Positions 1-12,310 of a DNA stretch of 64,000 nucleotides are shown here, piece after piece (the first letter of the stretch is position 1; each line of letters starts with the position of its first letter). Source of the DNA: Deinococcus seoulensis (GTDB taxonomy: Bacteria > Deinococcota > Deinococci > Deinococcales > Deinococcaceae); assembly GCF_014648115.1 (NCBI RefSeq), contig NZ_BMQM01000005.1, positions 62,001 to 126,000 on the forward strand, written 5' to 3'. The notes under the pieces were generated by a model, which worked only from the letters and a program-made list of their open reading frames with translations, ran no database searches and was not told where the DNA came from. Made by a program: the position numbers and the translations under genes.

Positions 1-1
1 G

Positions 2-1168
<1,167 letters not shown>

Positions 1169-1188
1169 GCGGGAAGCAAGCAGGGCGC

Positions 1189-1231
1189 GGGAGGCGGGAA
1201 GCGGTGAACGACTGACCGCTTCCCGCCTCCC
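1189..1231. terminator. Strong hairpin after the acyl-CoA synthetase
   Basis: A perfect 17-bp stem (1189-1205 pairing with 1215-1231) with a 9-nt loop sits between the stop at 1168 and the next promoter. There is no clear T-tract, so it may be a terminator or only an mRNA-end hairpin. Confidence 0.55.
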
Positions 1232-1291
1232 ATCTCCCTGACCAGTTTCCCTGACTGCGGCCCGCGCACGGCGTCCCGCGCACCGCTCCCG

Positions 1292-1297
1292 TACACT
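1292..1297 (+). promoter_or_regulatory. -10 box TACACT, leaderless-type promoter
   Basis: TACACT ends 7 nt before the ATG at 1305, so transcription should begin at or next to the start codon of the esterase gene. This spacing recurs across the window. Confidence 0.6.
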
Positions 1298-1304
1298 TGC
1301 GGGC

Positions 1305-2312
1305 ATGGCTGTTTCGGTGGATGGGCAGTGGGTGACGTTCTCGCCTCCGGCGGGTGCCGTGGGCCTGATCGGGGACATGACGGACTGGCGCAAGCGCGCG
1401 CCGCTGCCGGTGGTGGATGGCGGGCCGCTGCGCCTGCGGTTGCCGCGTGGGGCGTGGGTGGAGTACGCGTGGGTGGACGCGGCCGGCGAGGCATTCGCGG
1501 ACCCGGACAACGCGCAGAAGTCCCTGAATCCGTGGTGGCCGTATCCGCGCGCGGCAGTGGTGGGCGAGTACGCGCGGCACCCGCTATGGCAGGCGCCGGA
1601 CGCGACCCTGAAGGGCACAGCGCACCGCCTGACCTGGGAGGGCACGGTATTCCCCGGCACGCGCCGGGCGATCGTGTACACGCCGCACGGGTACACGGGG
1701 GGCGCGCTGCCGGTGTACTACGTGCAGGACGGCGTGGCGTTCTACCGCACCGGGAAGCTGGGCGACGTGATGGACCGCGCGGTGCAGGCCGGATTGACAG
1801 AGGGCGCGGCCCTGGTGTTCGTGGAGCCGGGCGACCGGAACGGGGAGTACTACCTGAACCCCCGCTACCTGGACTTCCTGACGGAGGAGGTGATGCCGCG
1901 CGTGGAGGGGCCGCTGGTGCAGGCGTCCGTGCGGGGCCTGTGGGGCGCGAGTCTGGGCGGGCTGATCAGCCTGTTCCTGGGCGCCCGGCACCCGGAGCTG
2001 TTCAGCCGGGTGGCGGCGCACAGCGGGGCGTTCATCGCGCGGCCCGGCGCGACCCGTGACGGCGTGATCGACACCACCACCGCCGGGGAGTGGCTGCTGG
2101 AGCAACTGCGTGACACTCCCCCCACGCACCTGACGACCAGCCTGGATACCGGCACGCTGGAATGGCTGACCGGCCCGAACCGCCGCATGGCGGGCCTGTT
2201 CGCGGACCTGGGCCTGGACCACCAGTACCGCGAGTACCCCAGCGGGCACAACTGGGTCACGTGGCGCGAGGCGCTGCCCGAGGCGTTCCTGTACCTGCAA
2301 GGCGGCGCGTAA
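1305..2312 (+). CDS. Enterochelin-esterase-like alpha/beta hydrolase
   Basis: A 335-residue cytoplasmic hydrolase. The first roughly 90 residues look like the beta-sandwich (early-set, CBM48-like) that precedes Fes/IroD-type esterases, with a motif GDMTDWRK. The catalytic part has the nucleophile elbow WGASLGGL with Ser216, and a C-terminal SGHNW with His315, together giving a plausible Ser-His triad. ATG 1305 is chosen because TACACT lies 7 nt upstream. No siderophore biosynthesis or transport gene is nearby, so a siderophore substrate is unproven; a general carboxylesterase is equally possible. There is no signal peptide. Confidence 0.82.
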   Translation: MAVSVDGQWVTFSPPAGAVGLIGDMTDWRKRAPLPVVDGGPLRLRLPRGAWVEYAWVDAAGEAFADPDNAQKSLNPWWPYPRAAVVGEYARHPLWQAPDATLKGTAHRLTWEGTVFPGTRRAIVYTPHGYTGGALPVYYVQDGVAFYRTGKLGDVMDRAVQAGLTEGAALVFVEPGDRNGEYYLNPRYLDFLTEEVMPRVEGPLVQASVRGLWGASLGGLISLFLGARHPELFSRVAAHSGAFIARPGATRDGVIDTTTAGEWLLEQLRDTPPTHLTTSLDTGTLEWLTGPNRRMAGLFADLGLDHQYREYPSGHNWVTWREALPEAFLYLQGGA

Positions 2313-2376
2313 GGGCGCGCGGGCCGGGCACTCCTCATCCCCCCGGCGGCGCGGCGCGGCATAGTTCGGGGCACAC

Positions 2377-3462
<1,086 letters not shown>

Positions 3463-3485
3463 GCGCTGCACGGGGGGCGCGCGGG

Positions 3486-3491
3486 TAGACT
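3486..3491 (+). promoter_or_regulatory. -10 box TAGACT
   Basis: TAGACT ends 7 nt before ATG 3499, a leaderless-type promoter for the zinc-ribbon/HEPN-like gene. Confidence 0.6.
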
Positions 3492-3498
3492 CGCGGGT

Positions 3499-4371
3499 AT
3501 GGAGTTCCCGACCGTCTGCCCGGCGTGCGCCCGTGAGAATCGCGCGGAGTTCACGGACAGTTCCGTGCATGACCTGACCTGCGCGCACTGCGGGGCGCGG
3601 TACTGCGTGTTCCTGCGTAAGCAGCGGTTCGAGGTGCTGTTCGATCTGGGTACGCGGGCGCTGATGGATGGCTACGCGCGCGAGGCGGTCGCGAGTTTCG
3701 CGGCGGCACTGGAGCGGTTCTTCGAGTTCTACGTGTGGGCGTTCACGCTGGAGCGCGCCGCGAACGCCGAGCAGGAGTTCGGCGCGGCGCTGTCGGGGCT
3801 GGAGGGCACGTGGCGGCACGTGGCGAGTCAGTCCGAGCGGCAGCTGGGGATGTTCGCGCTGGCGTACCTGCTGCGCGAGGGCCGCGAGCCGGATTTCCTG
3901 ACGGCGCGGGGCCTGGGCACGGACTTCCGCAACCGCGTGATTCACCGGGGTGCGCTGCCCACGCGCGCCGAGGTGGAGGCGTACGCGGCGCTGGTGTTCG
4001 CGCTGATCGACCGGTTGCTGACCGAGCTGGGGCCGGGCGCGGCGCACGCGGAACTGGCGCAGGAGCAGGTGTTCGCCTCGCACCTTGCGGCCCTGCCGGA
4101 TGGGGTGACGGCGGTGTTCGAGGAGCATCCGGGGATGTTCCGCGCGCGGCGGTTCGGGGGGCTGGCGCCCACGCCGAAACGTTCGCCCCTGCCCGGGCTG
4201 GTGCCGGGTCAGGTGCCGGGGCAGCCGCGCAAGCCCGGGAAGGCCGTGAACGACGCGCGGGCGTACCAGCAGGCGTTGTTCCGGCAGGCCCTGGAGGAAC
4301 GCGGGGCGCTGCTGCGGTCGTTCAAGGGGCCGCCGCCGGGCGGGCCGGGCAGCGGGCCGGGTCCGGAGTAG
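3499..4371 (+). CDS. Zinc-ribbon protein with HEPN-like domain
   Basis: A 290-residue protein. Cys7, Cys10, Cys28 and Cys31 form a zinc ribbon (CPAC and CAHC pairs). Residues about 50-175 are all-helical and end in FRNRVIHRG followed by a long helix, which fits the HEPN pattern R-N-x3-H (Arg144-His149) of RNase or nucleotide-binding helical domains. The tail (about 215-290) is rich in Pro, Gly and Arg and looks disordered. The zinc ribbon is seen directly; HEPN is my inference from helix order and the R-x4-H motif. No MNT nucleotidyltransferase antitoxin partner is adjacent; the next gene is a metabolic deaminase. The function is unknown, and an RNA-related role is possible. Confidence 0.7.
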   Translation: MEFPTVCPACARENRAEFTDSSVHDLTCAHCGARYCVFLRKQRFEVLFDLGTRALMDGYAREAVASFAAALERFFEFYVWAFTLERAANAEQEFGAALSGLEGTWRHVASQSERQLGMFALAYLLREGREPDFLTARGLGTDFRNRVIHRGALPTRAEVEAYAALVFALIDRLLTELGPGAAHAELAQEQVFASHLAALPDGVTAVFEEHPGMFRARRFGGLAPTPKRSPLPGLVPGQVPGQPRKPGKAVNDARAYQQALFRQALEERGALLRSFKGPPPGGPGSGPGPE

Positions 4372-4412
4372 CGCGTCTGGGCAGGCGCTGGGTGCGGGGC
4401 GGGCCTCTCCCC

Positions 4413-4418
4413 TACACT
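4413..4418 (+). promoter_or_regulatory. -10 box TACACT
   Basis: TACACT ends 5 nt before ATG 4424, which places the likely transcription start on the adenine deaminase start codon. Confidence 0.62.
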
Positions 4419-4423
4419 GCGTC

Positions 4424-6094
4424 ATGTCTGGTGTGTCTACGGGTGTGTCTGAAGTGAATGTGGTGGATCGCCGCCGTCTGGTGCGGGTGGCGCGCGGTGA
4501 GGAACCCGGCGACCTGCTGGTGCGGGGCGCGCAGGTGGTGCAGCCCGCCACGCGCGAGGTGTTCGCGGCGGACGTGCTCGTCGCGGACGGGCGGATCGCG
4601 GCGCTCGGGTCCGGGTTTCAGGCTGCGCGGGTCGTTGAGGCGCGCGGGGCGTTCCTCGCGCCGGGCTTCATCGACGCTCACGTGCACATCGAGTCGAGTC
4701 TGCTGACCCCGGCGGGCTTTGCGGGCGCGGTGCTGGGGCGCGGCACGACGGGCGTGGTGGCCGAACCGCACGAACTGGTGAACGTGCTGGGGGCCGGTGG
4801 CCTGGAGTGGATGCTGGAGGCGGGCCATTCGTCGGGGTTGCGGGTGTGGGGGTCAGCGCCGTCGTGCGTGCCGGCCAGTCCGTTCGAGGCGGGCGGCGCG
4901 GTCGTGGACGCGGCCGCCACCGCGCGGATGCTGCGCGTGCCGGGCGTGCTGGGTCTGGCCGAGATGATGAACTACCCCGGCGTGCTGGGCGGTGACGGGA
5001 GCGTGTGGGACGTGCTGGGCGCGGGGCGCGCGGCGGGCCTGCGGCTGGACGGGCACGCGTCGGGCGTGACGGGGCGGGACCTGATGGGGTACGCGGCGGC
5101 GGGACTGCACTCGGATCACGAGGCGACCACGCCCGACGAGGCCCGCGAGCGCCTGCGGGCGGGCCTGTGGCTGATGGTCCGTGAGGGCTCGGCGGCGCGG
5201 AACCTGGAGGCGCTGCTGCCGGTGCTGCTGGAACGGCCCCGGCGGGCCATGCTGGTCAGTGACGACGTGAGCGTGGACGAACTGCTGGAACTGGGGCACC
5301 TGGACCGGCTGCTGCGCACCTGCGTGGCGGGCGGCCTGCACCCGGCGGACGCGGTGGCGCTGGTGACCTGCAACCCGGCCGAGTACTGGGGGCTGCACGA
5401 CTTCGGGCTGGTCGCGCCGGGGTACCACGCGGATTTCGTGCTGCTGCGGGACCTGTCGGACTTCGGGGTGCTGGAGACCTTCGTGGGTGGGCAGGAGGCG
5501 CGGGCCGGGACGGTCACGCCGCCGCTGCCGGGTGGGGGCGTGAACCTGGGGGCCGGGTGGGACGCGGCGACGTTTGACGTGCCGGCGCACTGGCCGGTCA
5601 TGCAGGTCAGCGCGTCGCAGATCACGACCGGTGTGGGCGAGCCGGGCAGCGGGGACGCGCGGCTGGTCGTCGCGGACCGCTACGGGCGCGGCGAGTGGTC
5701 GGCGTGCCTGACCTCCGGCACCGGCATGGAGGGGGGGACGCTGGGCATCAGCGTGCTGCACGACGCGCACCACGCGGCGTTCCTGGGCGGCACGGACGCG
5801 GACGTGCGGGCCGCCGGGCGGGCGCTGGAGGCGATGGGTGGCGGCGTGGTGGTCGTGTCGGGCGGCGAGGTGCGGGCCAGTCTGCCGCTGCCGTTCGCGG
5901 GCCTGATGACCAGCCTGCCCCCCGCAGAGGCGGCCGCGCGCCTGGGTCAAGTCACGGCGGCGTGCCGGGCGCTGGGCTGCCGCCTGCCGTACCCGGTCAC
6001 GACCCTGAGTTTCCTGGGCCTGACCGTGATTCCGGCGCTGAAACTCACGCCGCGCGGCCTGCTGGACGTGAATGCCTGGGCGTACCTGCCCTGA
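4424..6094 (+). CDS. ade: Adenine deaminase
   Basis: Converts adenine to hypoxanthine and ammonia in purine salvage; a metal-dependent amidohydrolase. At 556 residues it has the usual length. The N-terminal beta domain leads into the metal-binding motif DAHVHIESS, then TTGVVAEPHE, LDGHASG with a further metal His, and SDDVSVDEL, followed by NPAEYWGL. The C-terminal adenine-deaminase-specific domain includes ITTGVGEPG and LTSGTGMEGG. The start is fixed by the TACACT box. The first 14 residues are a non-conserved extension, so a downstream GTG remains possible. It is expressed alone; a short GC-rich spacer follows. Confidence 0.93.
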   Translation: MSGVSTGVSEVNVVDRRRLVRVARGEEPGDLLVRGAQVVQPATREVFAADVLVADGRIAALGSGFQAARVVEARGAFLAPGFIDAHVHIESSLLTPAGFAGAVLGRGTTGVVAEPHELVNVLGAGGLEWMLEAGHSSGLRVWGSAPSCVPASPFEAGGAVVDAAATARMLRVPGVLGLAEMMNYPGVLGGDGSVWDVLGAGRAAGLRLDGHASGVTGRDLMGYAAAGLHSDHEATTPDEARERLRAGLWLMVREGSAARNLEALLPVLLERPRRAMLVSDDVSVDELLELGHLDRLLRTCVAGGLHPADAVALVTCNPAEYWGLHDFGLVAPGYHADFVLLRDLSDFGVLETFVGGQEARAGTVTPPLPGGGVNLGAGWDAATFDVPAHWPVMQVSASQITTGVGEPGSGDARLVVADRYGRGEWSACLTSGTGMEGGTLGISVLHDAHHAAFLGGTDADVRAAGRALEAMGGGVVVVSGGEVRASLPLPFAGLMTSLPPAEAAARLGQVTAACRALGCRLPYPVTTLSFLGLTVIPALKLTPRGLLDVNAWAYLP

Positions 6095-6248
6095 ACCCGC
6101 CGACCGGCACCTGAACGCACCGGCTCCTGAACGGACCGGCACCCGAACCGACCGGCGCTGAACGCCGTCCAGGCGCGGCCACACCTGCCGCCGCGCCGCC
6201 GCCCGAACTGCACCCGGTGAGGGGATACCCCCCAGGCCCGGCAGCCGT

Positions 6249-6254
6249 TAGACT
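6249..6254 (+). promoter_or_regulatory. -10 box TAGACT upstream of the diguanylate cyclase
   Basis: TAGACT fits the window-wide promoter type, but no ATG, GTG or TTG in the cyclase frame follows at 5-9 nt. It is nevertheless the best promoter for this gene and implies that translation starts near 6260-6275. Confidence 0.45.
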
Positions 6255-6370
6255 ACCGTGAGGTTTTTCCCATTTCTCAATCGTCACCACAGGTCCCAGA
6301 GTCCCGTTCGCTGACGCCCACGCAGGCCCTGAAGGCCTTCTCGTGGTCGCGCGGGTGGCTGCTGTCGGCA

Positions 6371-7963
6371 TTGATCGTCACGCAGGCCCTCACGCTGCTC
6401 GTGGCACTCTGGAGTGACCGGCAGAACTCCGAGCAGGCCCTGAAGACACAGGCGCAATCCTCGCTGGAGCAACTGGTGCGGGTCACGTCCGACAACGTCC
6501 GCAGTTACCTGCAGAGCGCCGCGCAGATCGTGCAGGTCAACCGCGCGAACATGGCCAGCGGCCTGATCAGCGCCGACGACCCCAGCGGACAACTCATGAA
6601 CTTCCAGGCACTGCTGGACAGCGTGCCGCAACTGAACGGCGTGCTGGTCGGACACGCGGACGGGCGGTTCACGTTCGCGCGCCGGGACGGTCCCGACAAC
6701 ACCGAACGCTTCACCCGCGTGATCGAGGTCCGCCCGGAACGGCGCGTGCTGACCAGCACGTACAACCAGACCGGCACGCTGACCAGTCAGTCCAGCGAAC
6801 CCAACGACTACGACCCCCGCACCCGCCCCTGGTTCACGCTGGCGCAGCAGAAGCCGGGCGCGGTCGTGTGGACCGAACCGTACATCTTCGCGTCGTCCGG
6901 GCAGCCGGGCGTGACGGTCGCGTCGTCGCTGGGCACGCCCGGCGGGTCGCTGGTGATCGGCGCGGACGTGCAACTGCGGCAACTCGCGGACTTCCTGACC
7001 GGCGTGCAGATCAGCGCGAACGGCCGCGCGTTCATCACGGACGCCGGCGGGCACGCCATCGCCACGTCCCGCGCGTGGCCCGGCGAGCCCGGCATCGGCG
7101 TGCCGCTGCTCTCGGAAGTCGCGGACCCCGCCCTGCGCGCCCTGCTGGACGACCGTGGCCTGCCCGTCACGCACGAGGGCCCCCACTGGTACGAGGTGAA
7201 CGGGCAGCAGTTCGCGGCCGTCCTGCGGCCCGTCGAGGTGCAGCCCGGCGTGAACTGGATGGTCGGCGTGTACGCGCCCACCACCGACTTCACAGCTGGA
7301 CTGAACGGGTCGCGCAGCCCGCTGCTGTTCGTGCTGCTGGTCAGCCTGGGCGGCAGCCTGCTGGCGTGGCCGATCGTGCTGCGCGCCACGCGCCCCCTGG
7401 CCGAACTGCAACGGCAGGCGACCACCGATTACCTGACCGGCCTGCCCAACCGCGCGAGTTTCATGGCGCAGCTGAACGAGACGCTGCGCGACCCGCCACA
7501 CGGCGCGGCGCTGGGCGTCGCCATGTTCGACCTGGACGGCTTCAAGCAGGTGAACGACACCTTCGGCCACCACGCCGGGGACGAGGTGCTGCACGCGGTG
7601 GGTGCGCGCATGCTGGCCGCGCTGCGCGTCGGGGACACGCTGGGCCGCCTGGGCGGCGACGAGTTCGCGCTGCTGATCCAGGCGAACTCCCGCGAGGAAG
7701 TGCGCCTGCGCGTCGAGGGCGTGCTGGACGCCATCGCCCGGCGCCCCATCATCGTGGACGGCGTCTCACACGAACTGGCCTCCACGGCCGGACTCGCCTT
7801 CCATGACACGGGCACCCGCACCACCCACACCACCGAACCCCGCGCCGAGAGCAGCGCCCAGCTGATCAGCCGCGCCGACACGGCCCTGATCCGGGGCAAA
7901 CGCCGCGAGAAGGGCCGCGTGTGGGTCGAGGGTGAGGTCACCATGCCCACACTGTTCAGGTGA
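6371..7963 (+). CDS. Membrane diguanylate cyclase with periplasmic dCACHE-like sensor
   Basis: Makes cyclic di-GMP from two GTP. A first membrane segment (about 6350-6410) leads to a long extracytoplasmic sensor with dCACHE features (NDYDPRTRPWF and the following AVVWTEPYI). A second membrane segment (SPLLFVLLVSLGGSLLAWPIV) and a GGDEF domain follow. The domain has TDYLTGLPNR, an intact GGDEF near 7652-7666 and a product-inhibition RxxD (RVGD) five residues before it, so it should be active and feedback-inhibited. The coordinates start at TTG 6371, but that cuts the first membrane helix. The frame is open from 6221 without a canonical start, so the true start is probably upstream, between 6260 and 6370. 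Confidence 0.88.
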   Translation: MIVTQALTLLVALWSDRQNSEQALKTQAQSSLEQLVRVTSDNVRSYLQSAAQIVQVNRANMASGLISADDPSGQLMNFQALLDSVPQLNGVLVGHADGRFTFARRDGPDNTERFTRVIEVRPERRVLTSTYNQTGTLTSQSSEPNDYDPRTRPWFTLAQQKPGAVVWTEPYIFASSGQPGVTVASSLGTPGGSLVIGADVQLRQLADFLTGVQISANGRAFITDAGGHAIATSRAWPGEPGIGVPLLSEVADPALRALLDDRGLPVTHEGPHWYEVNGQQFAAVLRPVEVQPGVNWMVGVYAPTTDFTAGLNGSRSPLLFVLLVSLGGSLLAWPIVLRATRPLAELQRQATTDYLTGLPNRASFMAQLNETLRDPPHGAALGVAMFDLDGFKQVNDTFGHHAGDEVLHAVGARMLAALRVGDTLGRLGGDEFALLIQANSREEVRLRVEGVLDAIARRPIIVDGVSHELASTAGLAFHDTGTRTTHTTEPRAESSAQLISRADTALIRGKRREKGRVWVEGEVTMPTLFR

Positions 7964-8015
7964 CGGAAGGCAGCGGGCACGCACCCTGAAAACAGCTACC
8001 CGGCGCCAGCCTGAT

Positions 8016-8183
8016 CAATGGTGCGGACACTGTTCGGGCGCCAGAGGGGAACAGCATGGAAAGCGTCTTCTGTAACGCCATTCCTGCTCACCCCCTCCCA
8101 GCCTCCCCCCTCAAGGGGGAGGGGTAACCACTGCGTGTTCATCGCTGGTCTGCCCTGAAGTCATGAACCTGTCCGCACCATTG
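8016..8183. repeat. 168-bp inverted-repeat element, family A copy 1
   Basis: Bounded by a 14-bp perfect terminal inverted repeat (CAATGGTGCGGACA and its complement at the right end). A second copy, also exactly 168 bp and about 90% identical by eye, lies in opposite orientation at 45098-45265. The centre holds a C-run/G-run hairpin (about 8100-8126). There is no coding capacity. It looks like a miniature inverted-repeat or small non-coding repeat. It abuts family B copy 1 and fills most of the 7964-8238 spacer. Confidence 0.8.
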
Positions 8184-8186
8184 CTC

Positions 8187-8234
8187 ATACGGACTCCGAT
8201 TGAATGGCCTTTGCAGCCCATTCAATTCGGAGTC
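8187..8234. repeat. Short hairpin repeat, family B copy 1 (deletion form)
   Basis: The outer arms GGACTCCGATTGAATGG and CCATTCAATTCGGAGTC flank CCTTTGCAGC. The same ends bound the 135-bp elements at 34836 and 45269, so this is probably an internally deleted copy. It lies just after the SDR stop and could also end that transcript. Confidence 0.75.
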
Positions 8235-8238
8235 AGCC

Positions 8239-8871
8239 TTATAGGCCGATCGTCAGTTCGGGTTGCGCGGGACCGGCGCGGTCGGCGGCGATGGCCTGGG
8301 CCACCACGTCCGGCGTGACGGCGCCTTTCGGCACGCGGCCCACCTGCGCCCACAGGCCCGTGTCCACGGCGGGCGGCAGGACCAGCGTGATCCCGACACC
8401 CCGGTGCTCCAGCCGCGCCACCTCGGCCGCGCGGGCCAGGGCGGCCTTGCTGGCCGCGTACTGACTGAAGCCCCGCGCGGTCACCAGTTCCGGCCGCGCG
8501 CCGATCAGGTACACGCGCCCGCCCGCGTTCAGGTGCCCCAGCCCGTGCTTGAGCACCCACAACGCCCCGAAGTAATTGGCGTTCCACACCGCCCGCACGT
8601 GCGTGGGATCGGCATCCTTGAGCGGTTCGGGCAGGGCCGCGCCCGCCGCGTACACCAGCGTATCCAGCGGCGACACACCCTCCAGCAGCGCCCGGACGTG
8701 ACTCTCGTAGCCCACGTCCGCCGCGCGGTGGGCCGCGCCCAGTTCGGCAGCCAGCGCCGTCAGGACGGCCTCATTACGCCCGGAAAGGGTCAGCGTGTGA
8801 CCTGCGGCCGCAAAGGCCCGCGCTGTCGCCGCGCCGATCCCGCCCGTCGCGCCCAGAATCAGGGTGTTCAT
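8239..8871 (-). CDS. Short-chain dehydrogenase/reductase
   Basis: A 210-residue NAD(P)-dependent Rossmann oxidoreductase. The nucleotide site GATGGIGAATA lies at residues about 7-17, SGRN follows beta-2, and the active-site YAASK (Y-x3-K) is present. The serine normally 13 residues before the Tyr is absent (GGRVYLIGARPEL), so catalysis may be altered. ATG 8871 is chosen because family homology begins at MNTLILGATGG; the longer open frame upstream is unlike the family. It is on the minus strand, downstream of the SRPBCC gene with a 71-nt gap, and possibly co-transcribed. The substrate is unknown. Confidence 0.85.
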   Translation of the reverse strand: MNTLILGATGGIGAATARAFAAAGHTLTLSGRNEAVLTALAAELGAAHRAADVGYESHVRALLEGVSPLDTLVYAAGAALPEPLKDADPTHVRAVWNANYFGALWVLKHGLGHLNAGGRVYLIGARPELVTARGFSQYAASKAALARAAEVARLEHRGVGITLVLPPAVDTGLWAQVGRVPKGAVTPDVVAQAIAADRAGPAQPELTIGL

Positions 8872-8942
8872 GCAGGTAGTAGGCGCCGCCCCGGACGGCG
8901 GGACCGTCAGCTGGAACACCGAACCAGCCCGGCAGCCATCCT

Positions 8943-9395
8943 TCAGCTGGGCGACAGGTGATCCCGCAAGGCCCGCGCCTGCGCCTCGAACCCCGCCTGC
9001 ACCCACCGCATGGGCACCAGCGACGCCGCCGGACCGTGAAAGACTTCCTCGGTGGCGTAGGCCGCGCCGCCGTTCGGCAGCTGCCGGAGGGTCTGCACCC
9101 GCTCCGACCGCAGCAGGCCCCAGCGGGCCAGGGGGCTGTCGTACCGCCACGCGACCAGCGCCGCGCCGCCCGCCGGGGGCTGCACGCGCGTGACCAGCTC
9201 ATCGGAATACATGAACCGGCCCCCACGCCAGGGCAACTTGAAGCGCATCCGCACGCCCTCGGCGGCGCGGCTGGCTCCCGTGACCTCCACCACGAACGGA
9301 TTCCAGCTGCCGTAGGCACTGAAGTCCACCAGCAGGTCGAAGACCCGCTCCAGGGGGGCCTGCACGGTGATCTCGGTCCGGGCGACACGGGGCAT
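8943..9395 (-). CDS. SRPBCC (START/polyketide cyclase-like) family protein
   Basis: A 150-residue single-domain protein. The N-terminus has TEITVQAPLERVFDLLVDFS followed by YGSWNPFV, the usual first strand and helix of the SRPBCC ligand-binding fold. The end VLMPM-like segment RWVQAGFEAQARALRDHL is the long C-terminal helix. It probably binds a hydrophobic ligand; no catalytic residues can be named. ATG 9395 has a TAGACT box 7 nt upstream. It may form a unit with the SDR gene downstream. Confidence 0.8.
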   Translation of the reverse strand: MPRVARTEITVQAPLERVFDLLVDFSAYGSWNPFVVEVTGASRAAEGVRMRFKLPWRGGRFMYSDELVTRVQPPAGGAALVAWRYDSPLARWGLLRSERVQTLRQLPNGGAAYATEEVFHGPAASLVPMRWVQAGFEAQARALRDHLSPS

Positions 9396-9402
9396 GAGAG
9401 CG

Positions 9403-9408
9403 AGTCTA
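9403..9408 (-). promoter_or_regulatory. -10 box TAGACT
   Basis: On the minus strand TAGACT ends 7 nt before ATG 9395 of the SRPBCC gene, a leaderless-type promoter. Confidence 0.58.
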
Positions 9409-9476
9409 CCGGTCAGCGCAGCCCCGCTGTACCGGGACGGACCATGCGGCTCAGCTCAGGTGAACCGGCATCAGCT

Positions 9477-10640
<1,164 letters not shown>

Positions 10641-10644
<4 letters not shown>

Positions 10645-11108
10645 GGGGCAGTTGGGATGATCGGGACGGGTGGGTCGGTCAGGGCGTCGCGCGCCATCAG
10701 TACGTGCAGGACGTCCAGGATGCCCGCGTGATTCTCCCGGTCAGTACCGGAGTGCGCGCGGGTCGCGGCCCACCACGCCCGCTTGCGGTTCAGGAGGCTG
10801 GGGTCGGCCTGAGCGACCTTCCAGGCGTGCAGGGCATGACGGGCGTTCAGGGTCAGGGGGCGAGCGTCGGCCTTCGCAGGCACGCCCCGCACGTACCCGT
10901 GCTCGGCCAGCGAGACGAACGTGGAGCGGGGACAGCCCTTGTTCAGGGTACTGGGCGTTCCCTCCACCAGACGCTGCGCGGCGGCCCAGGCGTCGCGGGG
11001 GGTCAGCCCCTGCCGCGTGCCGTCCAGCGCCCGGTCAGTCAGCTGCTCGTACACCGTTCCGACCTGACGTTTTTCAGCCTGTGGAACGCCTTTTTTCCCG
11101 GTCGTCAT
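10641..11108 (-). CDS. DUF6979-like uncharacterised protein
   Basis: A 155-residue basic, mostly helical protein with a [20 protein letters not shown] motif near its middle, which I associate with the DUF6979 family; the function is unknown. The C-terminal part has an RKRAWWAA stretch. ATG 11108 has TACGCT 5 nt upstream. It heads a minus-strand pair with the 2H phosphoesterase gene (GTGA overlap) and is transcribed divergently from gcvT. The family assignment is from memory and should be treated as moderate. Confidence 0.7.
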
Positions 11109-11113
11109 GCCCC

Positions 11114-11119
11114 AGCGTA
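11114..11119 (-). promoter_or_regulatory. -10 box TACGCT
   Basis: On the minus strand TACGCT ends 5 nt before ATG 11108. It lies 49 bp from the divergent gcvT box, so the two promoters share a short intergenic region. Confidence 0.5.
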
Positions 11120-11167
11120 CACCCCACGGGCGTCCGGGCGGCCCGGACGCGCCGGGGGTGGGTCGGC

Positions 11168-11173
11168 TACAGT
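11168..11173 (+). promoter_or_regulatory. -10 box TACAGT for the gcv genes
   Basis: TACAGT ends 7 nt before GTG 11181 of gcvT. The 72-nt gap and leaderless geometry leave no room for a glycine riboswitch. Confidence 0.55.
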
Positions 11174-11180
11174 TTCAGGT

Positions 11181-12251
<1,071 letters not shown>

Positions 12252-12310
12252 CCCGCCCCCCACGTAGGCCCGCACACACCCCCCACCCCCGAAACCCGGA
12301 GAATACGACC

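Noticed and set aside
1305..2312. Naming the esterase as a dedicated enterochelin esterase (Fes)
   Set aside because: The family resemblance is real, but no siderophore genes lie nearby and the substrate cannot be read from sequence.
6258..6314. Short open frame GTG 6258 as a leader peptide
   Set aside because: 19 codons, the GTG is only 3 nt from the -10 box, and there is no ribosome site. It is kept only as one explanation for the missing cyclase start.
8016..8183. Insertion sequence with a transposase
   Set aside because: The terminal inverted repeats are real, but the interior is 140 bp without an open frame; only a miniature element is supported.
11109..11180. Glycine riboswitch ahead of gcvT
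   Set aside because: Only 72 nt separate the divergent starts, and the TACAGT box ends 7 nt before the gcvT start codon, leaving no room for an aptamer.
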